DNA from: Mariaggregatimicrobium sp964498785
GTDB taxonomy: Bacteria > Zhuqueibacterota > Zhuqueibacteria > Thermofontimicrobiales > Thiofontviventaceae
Length of the DNA: 64,000 bases
Assembly: GCA_964498785.1 (NCBI GenBank)
Contig: CAZCJL010000004.1
Location: 1 to 64,000, forward strand
Direction: 5' to 3'
Under the pieces are notes generated by a model that saw only the letters and a list, made by a program, of their open reading frames with translations, did no database searches and had not been told where the DNA came from. Below are positions 27,971 to 38,890 of the stretch, piece by piece; the stretch's first letter is position 1, and every line of letters starts with the position of its first letter. The position numbers and the translations under genes are program-made.

Positions 27971-28951
27971 TCAAACAGACAGACAAAAATTTATCAGATC
28001 ATCGATCTGGGCAACTGCCAATGCCTGCACTGTATCGGCAGCACCATAATATATTTTTACTTCTCCGTTGTCCTCTGATACTACTCCTCCGGGAAAGATA
28101 ACATTTCCCCGAAAGCCGTTAACCTCATAATCATATTTTTTCTCAGGAACAAGCAACGGCTCTCTGCTAAATCCCAGTATTTTATCTGGATTATCCAAAT
28201 CAAGCAACAAAACACCGGCCATGTACTGTTTATTCCAGTTTTCTTCCCATCCTTTAAATACCCGATCTTTGTATCGATAAACTGCATGGAAAACAACTAA
28301 CCATCCTTTTGGCGTTTTAACTGGCGGAGCGCCCGCACCGATACGATTATTTGCAAACGGCACTTCTGTTGATGATAAAAAAAGATGTGAATTTCCCCAG
28401 TACTTTAAATCCGGTGAATCCGACATCCAAATATCAAATCGCTCATCTCCTCCTTTGTACCATGAAAACGGTCGTTCCAGCCGAAGATACTTGTCATCGA
28501 ATTTTTGAGGAAACAGGGTCATATTTCGATTGTCAGGAACCGACATTGATAGCAGCTCAAAATGCTCGAAATCCTCTGTCACGAAAATTGCCCCTCTTAC
28601 GCCATATAGCGTAATCGCTGCGACTGTTACATAAACTTTTCCATCAAGAACAGTTAAGCGCGGATCATTTACACAAATTATATTTTCATTATGAATATCC
28701 ATACATGATTTTGGTTGCACCTGCCAGTCAATGCCGTTATCACTAAAAGCAAGACCTAAATTTGTTCCTTGCAGTTGGCGGCTGGTTTTATCCCCATAAT
28801 CATTTCGAAACATCATAATGTATTTACCAGCGTATTTTGTTACTCCGGCATTGAAAACGAGTGTTGAATGATACGGGACATTTTCTGCCGAAAGGATCGG
28901 ATTTCCCTGGTATCGGTGAATGATATGATCGGCAGTAATAAATTCCATCAT
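27971..28951 (-). CDS. Glycoside hydrolase family 130 protein (mannoside phosphorylase-like)
   Basis: This 326-residue five-bladed beta-propeller-type protein begins with the GH130 N-terminal pattern HRYQGNPILSAENVPY and contains FNAGVTKYAGKYIMMFR. Its VNDPRLTVLDG segment bears the proposed catalytic Asp. Family members phosphorolyse or hydrolyse beta-mannosides, releasing mannose-1-phosphate when acting as phosphorylases. No signal peptide is visible, which suits an intracellular phosphorylase. It starts 5 nt after rpe as the last gene of the long housekeeping operon. ATG 28951 and the next codon, also ATG, are both possible starts. Confidence 0.9.
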   Translation of the reverse strand: MMEFITADHIIHRYQGNPILSAENVPYHSTLVFNAGVTKYAGKYIMMFRNDYGDKTSRQLQGTNLGLAFSDNGIDWQVQPKSCMDIHNENIICVNDPRLTVLDGKVYVTVAAITLYGVRGAIFVTEDFEHFELLSMSVPDNRNMTLFPQKFDDKYLRLERPFSWYKGGDERFDIWMSDSPDLKYWGNSHLFLSSTEVPFANNRIGAGAPPVKTPKGWLVVFHAVYRYKDRVFKGWEENWNKQYMAGVLLLDLDNPDKILGFSREPLLVPEKKYDYEVNGFRGNVIFPGGVVSEDNGEVKIYYGAADTVQALAVAQIDDLINFCLSV

Positions 28952-28956
28952 TTCTA

Positions 28957-29610
28957 TTATACTGATTTTTTTAATAATTGAATTGATTTTTTAACATTTT
29001 TTGAACTAAAAATTGCCGATCCGGCGACCAATACATTCGCACCAGCCTCAACAACAAGCGGAGCGGTTTCAGGATCAATGCCGCCATCGACTTCCAAATA
29101 GACGCCAGGATTTATTGACTCAATCATTTCAGCAATTTTTTTGATTTTGGACAGAGATCCTTCAATAAAAGCCTGCCCACCAAAACCCGGGTTTACACTC
29201 ATGACAAGAACAAGATCGACTTCTGAAATTACTGCTTCAATAGACGCCGCAGATGTCCCGGGATTTAAAGTGATACCAGCGCTTATGCCATGTTCTTTAA
29301 TCATATTCAGAGTTCGGTGTATATGCGTTATCGCCTCGATGTGAACAGTCAATCGATCTGCTCCGGCCTCTACGAAACCTGGAATCAACACATCGGGTTC
29401 ATCAACCATGAGATGAACATCCAGTGGCAACGTTGTAAGTTGTTTTACCCAATTCACGATTTTTGGACCAAATGTCATATTCGGAACAAATTGCCCATCC
29501 ATAACATCCACATGTATCCAGTCTGCGCCATTATCTTCAACAAGTTTTAATTGTTCCTGCAAGCGACTAAAGTCTGCCGATAAAATCGAAGGTGCTATTT
29601 TGATCATCAA
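28957..29610 (-). CDS. rpe: Ribulose-phosphate 3-epimerase
   Basis: It interconverts ribulose-5-phosphate and xylulose-5-phosphate in the pentose phosphate pathway. This 217-residue TIM barrel has the family signatures KIAPSILSADFSRL, WIHVDVMDGQFVPN (metal-binding His and Asp), VHLMV, VMSVNPGFGGQ and EVDGGI. Two nucleotides separate it from the upstream PASTA gene. The placement next to rsmB and a PASTA protein mirrors the Firmicutes-type def-fmt-rsmB-stp-prkC-rsgA-rpe order. Confidence 0.97.
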   Translation of the reverse strand: MMIKIAPSILSADFSRLQEQLKLVEDNGADWIHVDVMDGQFVPNMTFGPKIVNWVKQLTTLPLDVHLMVDEPDVLIPGFVEAGADRLTVHIEAITHIHRTLNMIKEHGISAGITLNPGTSAASIEAVISEVDLVLVMSVNPGFGGQAFIEGSLSKIKKIAEMIESINPGVYLEVDGGIDPETAPLVVEAGANVLVAGSAIFSSKNVKKSIQLLKKSV

Positions 29611-29612
29611 AT

Positions 29613-30383
29613 TTAATCCTCCATTTCTGTGGCAAGTTTGCTAACTAATAAATTCAGAGTATCTCCTTGTGTAACTTCTGTGTTTGGTTCCAGGGACTGA
29701 TCAATAATTGTTTCCGGTAATAAATCATCATTAACTTGATAACTTACATTGCCAAATGTTAATCCAGATTGATAAATTATTTTTCGAGCGTCTTTTAAGC
29801 TTCTGCCAATCAAGTGTGGAACGATAAATTTATCCGGGAATTGCCCCAGACTAACGACGAGATCAATTGTTCTGCCTATTTTTACTTCCTCGCCAATCTG
29901 TATCGACTGGTGCATTACCACACCAGCCGGGAAATGTTCTGAGTGTTCGTAGGTAACATAACGAACATTCAACCCAGATCCCTTAATTTCAAAAATAGCA
30001 TTCTTTTCCGAATTCCCAATCAGACGCGGCATCTCCAGAGTCGGTTCGCCCTTACTGACAATGACGTAAATTCGTCTCCCTTTTTTAACTTTGTAATAGG
30101 GCCGCGGATTTTGAGAAATAACAATACCGCTTCGAAAGCTGGCGTCAAATTTTTTTGCCTGTTCCACAATTTTCAGATCATTCTGTTTGAGCAAAGTTCT
30201 GGCGCCTTCATAAGTCATTTCCACAATATTTGGTACTTCAACTTCCTGCCCATGGCGTGTATATGCTGGCATGATAAAATCATTTATTAAAATATATAAG
30301 ATCAGGATTGATAAAAACGGGATTATAAAATATTTTGATTTTTCCCATTTAATTTGCACTAATATCCTGTCTGCTAAATTCAT
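29613..30383 (-). CDS. Membrane-anchored PASTA-domain protein lacking a kinase domain
   Basis: This 256-residue protein has one N-terminal membrane helix (residues ~18-38, YFIIPFLSILILYILI) followed by three PASTA repeats in the periplasm: ~50-113 (VEVPNIVEMTYEGARTLL), ~114-182 (LEMPRLIGNSEKNAIFEI) and ~183-250 (FIVPHLIGRSLKDARKII). PASTA modules bind muropeptides or beta-lactams in PrkC/PknB kinases and PBP2x. Here the cytosolic part is only ~17 residues, so no kinase is present. The gene sits where stp-prkC stands in other phyla, between rsmB and rpe. The role is presumably in cell-wall sensing or as a scaffold. Confidence 0.9.
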   Translation of the reverse strand: MNLADRILVQIKWEKSKYFIIPFLSILILYILINDFIMPAYTRHGQEVEVPNIVEMTYEGARTLLKQNDLKIVEQAKKFDASFRSGIVISQNPRPYYKVKKGRRIYVIVSKGEPTLEMPRLIGNSEKNAIFEIKGSGLNVRYVTYEHSEHFPAGVVMHQSIQIGEEVKIGRTIDLVVSLGQFPDKFIVPHLIGRSLKDARKIIYQSGLTFGNVSYQVNDDLLPETIIDQSLEPNTEVTQGDTLNLLVSKLATEMED

Positions 30384-30392
30384 CGTTTTACC

Positions 30393-31718
30393 TCAACCTG
30401 TGTTAATAAGCCTTGTTGCAAAAGATCCATCGATGTGATGAATGTGTGGAATTGTAAAAATATATTTATTTTCTTTTAATAATTTTTGATGAAATCGATC
30501 TGCCGGAAAATCGATTTTAAATTCCGGATGATCTTTCATAAATCGTTGTACTTGTCGCTCGTTTTCTTCCGGTTCAATTGTGCATGTGCTGTAAATTAAG
30601 TGCCCCCCTGTTTTAACAAGCCCGGCTGCATTATTCAAAATAGCTCTTTGAACAATTCCAAGCTCAAACAATTGTTCCGGCGTTTTTTTCCATCTGGCGT
30701 CACTCCTTTTGGCAAGCACTCCCAAACCAGAGCATGGCGCATCGATAAGAACTTTGTCAGATTTGATCCCGGATATTTGTGACGCGTCTGCATTCACCAG
30801 AAAAATCGTATCGTGCCCCAGTCTTTGCGTGGCATGCCGGACAAGCTGCAATCGATTTAAATGAATATCAACAGCAATAATACGACCTGAATTATTAGAT
30901 AATTCAGCGAGATGCATTGTTTTACCACCTGGCGCTGCGCATAAATCAAGTACCAATTCGCCGGGCTGCGGATCAACGAGCCTGGCAATCAGGGCAGCGC
31001 TTTCATCCTGAATTGAAAATAGGCCATCCTGAAACAAAGGAAAGTTATCTAAGTTTGGTAATCTTTCAGTAATTAAACATTCGTTCACATAAGCGCTGTT
31101 CGTCGTTTCAATATCAAATTTTTGTAATCTGATTTGTAAATCCTGTACCGATATTTTTCGTGTATTGACACGCAAAGAATGTTTCGGCGGAATATTATTA
31201 ATTTGAAGCAAATTTTTTGTCTCTTCAAATCCCAATCGCTCGAACCATTTCTTTACAAGCCACGCCGGATGTGAATATCGAATGGCCAAATATTCGACTG
31301 GTTTTGTTTTAACATCCGGGTACTCGATTTCATTCAGATTTCGGGCAATTGAGCGCAGGATTGCATTCACCTTCCGGCCCCAAAACGCACCTTTTAATTT
31401 CTTTGTTAACGCGACTGCTTCAGAAATAGCTGCATAATGCGGGACTTTATCCAGGAAAATCATCTGGTATAATGCAGTTCTCAGCACATTTTTGATTTTG
31501 AGCGGGCATTTTTCATAATCCCCTTGAAAATAAATGCGAATAATCCAATCAAGCCGCGACAGCCATCGTATCGTCCCGTTCACCAATTCAGTCACAAAAT
31601 GACGATCCAGGACAGACATGTTTGTGTCGGATAATTCATGCGCTAAAGTAATATCAGCATAAGCACTGGTATTTTCAATGCGATTTAAAATCTGTACCGC
31701 CAGGTATCGAGCCTGCAT
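30393..31718 (-). CDS. rsmB: 16S rRNA (cytosine967-C5)-methyltransferase RsmB
   Basis: This S-adenosylmethionine-dependent methyltransferase modifies C967 of 16S rRNA. It has 441 residues. An N-terminal NusB-like RNA-binding domain occupies ~1-130. A Rossmann methyltransferase domain follows with motif I VLDLCAAPGGKTMHLAEL, the DAPCSGLGVL motif and the catalytic-cysteine motif IYSTCTIEPEENE. The stop is 9 nt before the PASTA gene and the start abuts the TlpA-like gene, so all are in one operon. Confidence 0.96.
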   Translation of the reverse strand: MQARYLAVQILNRIENTSAYADITLAHELSDTNMSVLDRHFVTELVNGTIRWLSRLDWIIRIYFQGDYEKCPLKIKNVLRTALYQMIFLDKVPHYAAISEAVALTKKLKGAFWGRKVNAILRSIARNLNEIEYPDVKTKPVEYLAIRYSHPAWLVKKWFERLGFEETKNLLQINNIPPKHSLRVNTRKISVQDLQIRLQKFDIETTNSAYVNECLITERLPNLDNFPLFQDGLFSIQDESAALIARLVDPQPGELVLDLCAAPGGKTMHLAELSNNSGRIIAVDIHLNRLQLVRHATQRLGHDTIFLVNADASQISGIKSDKVLIDAPCSGLGVLAKRSDARWKKTPEQLFELGIVQRAILNNAAGLVKTGGHLIYSTCTIEPEENERQVQRFMKDHPEFKIDFPADRFHQKLLKENKYIFTIPHIHHIDGSFATRLINTG

Positions 31719-32276
31719 TCACTCCCTTTTCTTCAATTGCTGTTCTAGCATTTTTTCTAATTTTTTAGCTAAATCCGAATCATACCCTGTTGTCATCCAG
31801 ATTAAATCGCCATCCTGATTAATCACAAATATTCGCGGCACCGAAGTGACCCCGTATTTTTTAGCGACAACCGCATAGCGATCAAGCAATACTGGTAAGG
31901 AGAATCCTTTTTCTTGCAAATAACGTTTCACTTCGTCTTCGGATTCACCATAATTTATCAGAAATGTTATTAAGTCAGTATCGGCAAATTTCGTTGCTAA
32001 TTTTTCGAGAATCGGAATTTCTTTGAGACAGGGCTTACAGTAACTTGCAAAAAAACTGAGGACGACAACATGTTTTATTTTATTTTTCCAGGGTTGACGA
32101 AGATTCCCACAATAATCCCGCAGGAAAACATCCTGACCATTCAAATCGCGCAGCACGAAAATCGGAGCCGGTTTATTTAATTCAATATGATTTTGTGACT
32201 CCATTGAAAAAAGCTGATTCAGCATTAGAGATAAAAAAATGACACAAAAAAGGATATTTTTTCGGATCATTCTCAT
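31719..32276 (-). CDS. TlpA-family thioredoxin-like protein
   Basis: This 185-residue exported thiol oxidoreductase has an N-terminal signal sequence of ~24 residues (LFCVIFLSLMLNQLFS) and an AhpC/TSA-Redoxin fold. The redox pair is Cys80 and Cys83 in FFASYCKPCLKEIP, with cis-Pro in TSVPRIFVI. Likely roles are reduction of periplasmic disulfides or cytochrome c maturation. It is embedded between fmt and rsmB, an unusual place for the family. A MITE-like repeat fills the gap between fmt and this start codon. Confidence 0.9.
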   Translation of the reverse strand: MRMIRKNILFCVIFLSLMLNQLFSMESQNHIELNKPAPIFVLRDLNGQDVFLRDYCGNLRQPWKNKIKHVVVLSFFASYCKPCLKEIPILEKLATKFADTDLITFLINYGESEDEVKRYLQEKGFSLPVLLDRYAVVAKKYGVTSVPRIFVINQDGDLIWMTTGYDSDLAKKLEKMLEQQLKKRE

Positions 32277-32294
32277 CCATCGGATTTAGTTATA

Positions 32295-32469
32295 ACTACA
32301 TTATTCACAATCGTACCACAGAAGCACAGCGGTCACAGAGAAATAATAACTTGTGTGAAATTACTTTTCAAACTGAGTTAAGAAAAATTCGAGTTACTAT
32401 TGTTTGCGTAACGTTTTGAAAATAAAAACTCTGTGTACTCTGAGCCTCTGTGGCTATGACTTTTTCAGG
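32295..32469 (+). repeat. MITE-like dispersed repeat, copy B
   Basis: This is a relative of copies A and C with about 85 percent identity by eye over ~170 bp. It shares CCACAGAAGCACAG near the left end, a long central block around TTGCGTAACGTTTTGAAAAT, and CCTCTGTGGC near the right end, finishing in CAGG. The left terminal CCTG has decayed to ACTA, and no exact flanking duplication is visible, suggesting an older copy. It occupies almost the whole fmt-to-tlpA-like intergenic space inside an otherwise tight operon. Confidence 0.85.
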
Positions 32470-32486
32470 ATAAATTAATATTTTCA

Positions 32487-33419
32487 TTACTCGAAAAATT
32501 GACCAGGCTGCACCTGATGGCCTCTTAAAAATTCGGCGCTCGTCATTCGTCGTTTGCATTCAGGTTGTAACTCAACAATCGAAATAACGCCCTGGCCGGT
32601 GGCAATATGTAATTTTCCTGTTTTATCGGCTTTAATGATAGTACCCGGTTTAACGTTCGGTTCGCAATCAAAAGACTCAATATGCGCATAGCATATTTTC
32701 ATTTCACTGCCTTCATACATAGTGTAGGCCCGCGGATATGGCGAAAGCCCGCGAATCAAATTAAAAATTGATCGTGCATCTTTTGTCCAGTCTATCCGGC
32801 ACAACTCTTTTGTAACCTTGGGAGCCAGGGTTGGTGTGCCTTTCTGTTTTTGGGGATGCATATTTCCCTGCTCAATTAAATCCAGAGATTCTACTAACAT
32901 TTGGGCGCCTGCCAAACACATACGGTCATGCAACTCGCCGGCTGTTTCTTCCGGGTCGATGAAGATATCACGCATTTGAATAATAGCGCCCCGGTCAACT
33001 CTTTTTTCAATAAAGAAAGTTGTTAGTCCTGTTTTTTCTTCTCCGTTAATAATTGCCCAATTAATAGGAGCTGCGCCACGATATTTCGGAAGCAGTGATC
33101 CATGTAAGTTGATTGTTCCTTTTGGTGGAAGTGTAAAAACAGATACCGGTAAAATTCTAAACGCCACGACAACAAAAATATCTGCGCCAAATTGTTTTAA
33201 TTCGGATATAAAATTCACATCTGTCAGTTTTAAGGGAGTGAGCACAGGGAGACCTTGCTCCAGAGCACATTTTTTAATCGGAGTTGGGCTCACCCTCTGC
33301 CCTCTGCCAACCGGCTTGTCCACTCCAGTGACAACAGCAACCACCTGATGCTTACTTTTAATTAGTTCTTTTAGGCTGGGAATGGCAAACTCCGGTGTTC
33401 CCATGAAAATCAATTTCAT
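32487..33419 (-). CDS. fmt: Methionyl-tRNA formyltransferase
   Basis: It transfers a formyl group from 10-formyl-tetrahydrofolate to initiator Met-tRNA. The 310 residues show the N-terminal IFMGTPEFAIPSL and the formyltransferase signature INLHGSLLPKYRGAAPINWA with catalytic Asn and His. The C-terminal OB-like domain follows (residues ~205-310). It stands 40 nt after def, the classic def-fmt pairing of formylation and deformylation. A MITE-like repeat begins 17 nt beyond its stop. Confidence 0.97.
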   Translation of the reverse strand: MKLIFMGTPEFAIPSLKELIKSKHQVVAVVTGVDKPVGRGQRVSPTPIKKCALEQGLPVLTPLKLTDVNFISELKQFGADIFVVVAFRILPVSVFTLPPKGTINLHGSLLPKYRGAAPINWAIINGEEKTGLTTFFIEKRVDRGAIIQMRDIFIDPEETAGELHDRMCLAGAQMLVESLDLIEQGNMHPQKQKGTPTLAPKVTKELCRIDWTKDARSIFNLIRGLSPYPRAYTMYEGSEMKICYAHIESFDCEPNVKPGTIIKADKTGKLHIATGQGVISIVELQPECKRRMTSAEFLRGHQVQPGQFFE

Positions 33420-33459
33420 AATGCGAACTCTTTAAATTGAAATAATCAATTATAACAAA

Positions 33460-33981
33460 TCATACAGCAGCATTTTCTACCATTTCTTCTTCTGCAATCT
33501 GGCGCAATTGTTTTTGCAGTAATTTCCGTTTCATCGCTCCGATTCTATCTACAAAAAAAATACCGTGCAAATGATCAATTTCATGTTGAAAAACGCGAGC
33601 TTTTAATCCATCCAGATCTTTTTCATGAATATTTCCCTGAACATCCTGATATTTTACCCGAATAAATTCCGGCCGTTTTACTTCTTCCCGAATATCAGGA
33701 ACACTCAAGCAACCTTCTTCAACAACCGATTCTCCACTCGAGCTTAAAATTTCAGGATTAATAATTGCTTCCGGTTCGCCATTTTCTTCAATCAGGCTAT
33801 TATCAATAACAAAAAACGATTTTGAAACAGCAACCTGCGGCGCTGCAAGCCCAATTCCTTCTCCTTCTTGCATGACTATAATCATATCATTAATGGTATT
33901 CCGAAGTTCATCGTCAATTTTTGTGACAGCCTTTGATTTCATCCGAAGAATCGGATTTCCATATTTGATAATTTTCATCAT
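33460..33981 (-). CDS. def: Peptide deformylase
   Basis: It removes the N-formyl group from nascent proteins. This 173-residue metalloenzyme has all three motifs: GEGIGLAAPQV, EEGCLSVPDI with the metal Cys, and QHEIDHLHGIFF, the HExxH-type helix with two metal His and the catalytic Glu. It lies 2 nt after yajC and 40 nt before fmt in the same operon. Confidence 0.97.
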   Translation of the reverse strand: MMKIIKYGNPILRMKSKAVTKIDDELRNTINDMIIVMQEGEGIGLAAPQVAVSKSFFVIDNSLIEENGEPEAIINPEILSSSGESVVEEGCLSVPDIREEVKRPEFIRVKYQDVQGNIHEKDLDGLKARVFQHEIDHLHGIFFVDRIGAMKRKLLQKQLRQIAEEEMVENAAV

Positions 33982-33983
33982 TT

Positions 33984-34310
33984 TTATTCAGATCCTAATA
34001 CTTTTGCAATCGATGTTTTTGCAAGTTCAATTTTGGTATTATCTGCTATTTTTAAAATTAACGTTCCTTCTTTCTCTTTAATTCCTGCAATGGTTGCGAA
34101 TATGCCGCCGACTGTGATAACTTTATCGCCTTTTTTTAAAGATTCGATCATCTGTTTCTGCTCTTTCTGTTTTTTCATCTGTGGCCGAAAAATGAGAAAA
34201 TACATAATAAGAAAGATTAAGATAATCGGAAAAAAGAAACCAATAGTACTACCTTGTCCCTGTCCGCCACCAGCGGCTCCGGTCATAAGCATTACAAATA
34301 GAAAATTCAC
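33984..34310 (-). CDS. yajC: Preprotein translocase subunit YajC
   Basis: This small (108-residue) inner-membrane subunit associates with SecDF. A glycine-rich N-terminus precedes one membrane helix (FFFPIILIFLIMYFLIFRPQ) and the typical cytosolic YajC domain (QKQMIESLKKGDKVITVGGIFATIAGI). The gene order tgt-yajC is common in bacteria and supports the call. It starts 3 nt after tgt. Confidence 0.95.
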   Translation of the reverse strand: MNFLFVMLMTGAAGGGQGQGSTIGFFFPIILIFLIMYFLIFRPQMKKQKEQKQMIESLKKGDKVITVGGIFATIAGIKEKEGTLILKIADNTKIELAKTSIAKVLGSE

Positions 34311-34313
34311 TGA

Positions 34314-36826
<2,513 letters not shown>

Positions 36827-37190
36827 AAAAAATAAGATATTAAAATTTCCATTAAAAGTCAAGAATATAATTACCACATCAAAGCGAAATATCTTATCTC
36901 CATGCGAATAAAAAATAAGCACAAGTTATCAACGTGATCAAACAGGAATTCTTAATACAGACATGTGTTAAATCCCTGACAAAATTCAGGGTCAACCATC
37001 AGGATGTTTCTTTGCCTTTCTGCAAAATCTTTGCATCGCTCTGCATTCTTTTCGTTTAAATAATCTACTGGCATCATTGAAAATATCGATACAAAAAATT
37101 TCCAGACTTTCCTGGTACAAATAAAATATCCCTTGCTTGTTTTTATGAATTTTATTATTATAGAGCGGTGAGCATTGATTACGGTCTAAA
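36827..37190. other. Divergent intergenic region between radA and the SAM hydrolase gene
   Basis: It should hold promoters for both directions. The plus-strand one is listed at 37133-37161. A short hairpin CCCTGA-CAAAAT-TCAGGG lies at 36974-36991. No gene or RNA was recognised. Confidence 0.5.
37133..37161 (+). promoter_or_regulatory. sigma70-like promoter of the SAM hydrolase operon
   Basis: TTGCTT (37133-37138), a 17-bp spacer and TATTAT (37156-37161) end 29 bp before the ATG at 37191. Spacing and -10 match the other candidate promoters in the window. Confidence 0.45.
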
Positions 37191-37985
37191 ATGAAACCAA
37201 GTGGAATAATATCTTTTCTAACTGATTTTGGTGATTCTGACGGCTATGCTGGCATCATGAAGGCAGTTATTATGTCAATTCATCCGACTGCGCGTTTGGT
37301 TGATATTTCGAATCACGTAAGCAAATATGATATTCGCTCAGCCGCGTTTATGTTACATTATAGCTATCACTATTTTCCGGCTGGTACTGTGCATTTGGCA
37401 ATTGTCGATCCCGGAGTGGGAAGCTTACGGCGGGCAATTGCTGTTGAAACCAAAAAATATTTTTTCATCGCACCAGATAATGGTATTTTGCAATTTATTT
37501 TTCAGAATGAAAAAATCCTGAATGCGATTGATATTCAAAATCAAAACTACATGTTCTCAAATATTAGCAAAACATTTCATGGCCGGGATATTTTTGCGCC
37601 AGTAGCAGCTTATTTATCTAAAGGTTTGTCAATAAGTGATCTGGGCCCGCGAATATCAGATTTCGATAAAGGGAACATCGCATCACCAGAGATTCATTCT
37701 GAAAAAATCATCGGTACTTTCATTTATATTGATCATTTTGGCAATCTGATTTCCAATATTCCAGCAGATTTAATTTATAATCGATCTATTTTAATTTCAT
37801 TCTCCGGATATACGATCCATAATCTGACGGAAGCCTATTCTCAGGGATCACATTCGCAGCCGCTCGCTATCATTGGAAGTTCAGGTTATCTGGAAATTGC
37901 CGTCAATCAACAAAGCGCAAAACAGCTTTTAAACGTCACTATCGGAGACCGAATAACTATTTTTTTCAACGAATATGGTGATTAA
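37191..37985 (+). CDS. SAM hydrolase (SAM hydroxide adenosyltransferase, DUF62 family)
   Basis: This 264-residue enzyme belongs to the chlorinase/fluorinase/SAM hydroxide adenosyltransferase family, most members of which hydrolyse S-adenosylmethionine to adenosine and methionine. Conserved segments are FLTDFGDSDGYAGIMKAVI at the N-terminus, HLAIVDPGVGS, FIAPDNGIL and TFHGRDIFAPVAAYL, with IDHFGNLISNI in the C-terminal barrel. A halogenase-specific loop is not recognised, so hydrolysis is assumed. The next gene, a site-2 protease, follows 2 nt later. Confidence 0.9.
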   Translation: MKPSGIISFLTDFGDSDGYAGIMKAVIMSIHPTARLVDISNHVSKYDIRSAAFMLHYSYHYFPAGTVHLAIVDPGVGSLRRAIAVETKKYFFIAPDNGILQFIFQNEKILNAIDIQNQNYMFSNISKTFHGRDIFAPVAAYLSKGLSISDLGPRISDFDKGNIASPEIHSEKIIGTFIYIDHFGNLISNIPADLIYNRSILISFSGYTIHNLTEAYSQGSHSQPLAIIGSSGYLEIAVNQQSAKQLLNVTIGDRITIFFNEYGD

Positions 37986-37987
37986 TT

Positions 37988-38872
37988 ATGCAAAATTATG
38001 AATCTGACATGACTTATTTTAACTATCAGGAATATCAAAAAACCGGGCATGCGTTTACTCAGAAAATTAGAAGCAATAAATTATTGATTCATTCTGTGCT
38101 TTTTGTGCTAACGATTGGATCTACATGGTTGGCGCATGGTATCTGGTATGCGCTTGCCATTATCAGCATTTTACTGGCGCACGAAATGGGTCATTATTTG
38201 ATGTGTCGCAGATACAATATCCCGGCGACACTCCCCTATTTCCTGCCATTTCCATTTCCCGGGTTAAATCCATTTGGAACAATGGGCGCGGTCATAAAAA
38301 TGGAAGGCAGAATTCCCAATCGTAAAGCACTGTTTGATGTGGGAGCAGCCGGCCCGATCGCAGGACTCATTTTAACAATACCCGCACTTATCATTGGATT
38401 AAAATTATCGACTGTGATCAAAGTTGAGCAAACTCCGGAATTTAGCATCTATTTGGGAGAATCGTTTCTTTTCTCCCAGTTATCCAATTTAATCATCGGA
38501 AACCTCGAAGATGGCTATGATGTTGTACTCCATCCGGTTGCATTTGCCGGCTGGGCCGGATTATTCGTCACCGCACTGAATTTACTGCCTATTGGCCAAC
38601 TCGACGGCGGCCACATTTTATATGCAATATTTGGTCGTAACAGTAAAAACATTTATAAATTATCCTTATTTGGTTTTGTTTTTATCTGTGCCATCTGGTA
38701 CCAGGGCTGGCTGCTGTTAATTCTTTTATTAATATGGTTCGGCTTTCGTCATCCGCCACCGATTGACGATTACACCAAATTAGATAAAAAACGTCGGTTG
38801 ATTGGTTATATCATTTTTATAATTTTTCTTATTTCATTTACACCGGTTCCATTTAAGTTAGCAGGTTCTTAA
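37988..38872 (+). CDS. Site-2 protease family membrane metalloprotease (M50)
   Basis: This 294-residue intramembrane zinc protease has the active-site motif HEMGH at residues 65-69 within a membrane helix (IISILLAHEMGHYLMCRRY). The second metal motif, LPIGQLDGGH, lies near residue ~210, and a GAAGPIAGLILTIPAL helix carries the family glycine pattern. About seven membrane segments are visible and no PDZ domain, as in EGY-type members. Substrates may include anti-sigma factors or membrane-bound regulators. It starts 2 nt after the SAM hydrolase stop. Confidence 0.9.
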   Translation: MQNYESDMTYFNYQEYQKTGHAFTQKIRSNKLLIHSVLFVLTIGSTWLAHGIWYALAIISILLAHEMGHYLMCRRYNIPATLPYFLPFPFPGLNPFGTMGAVIKMEGRIPNRKALFDVGAAGPIAGLILTIPALIIGLKLSTVIKVEQTPEFSIYLGESFLFSQLSNLIIGNLEDGYDVVLHPVAFAGWAGLFVTALNLLPIGQLDGGHILYAIFGRNSKNIYKLSLFGFVFICAIWYQGWLLLILLLIWFGFRHPPPIDDYTKLDKKRRLIGYIIFIIFLISFTPVPFKLAGS

Positions 38873-38890
38873 ATATAATCTGGGAATAAT

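Noticed and set aside
32368..32559. Open frame spanning MITE copy B and the end of fmt
   Set aside because: It is an antisense-like or out-of-frame read across a repeat and fmt; the same repeat in copies A and C does not keep the frame.
36827..36922. Longer N-terminus for RadA
   Set aside because: The added 32 residues are hydrophobic and unlike RadA; the family begins just before the zinc finger, matching the inner ATG.
36827..37190. SAM riboswitch upstream of the SAM hydrolase gene
   Set aside because: No conserved SAM-box helices were visible; only a short isolated hairpin.
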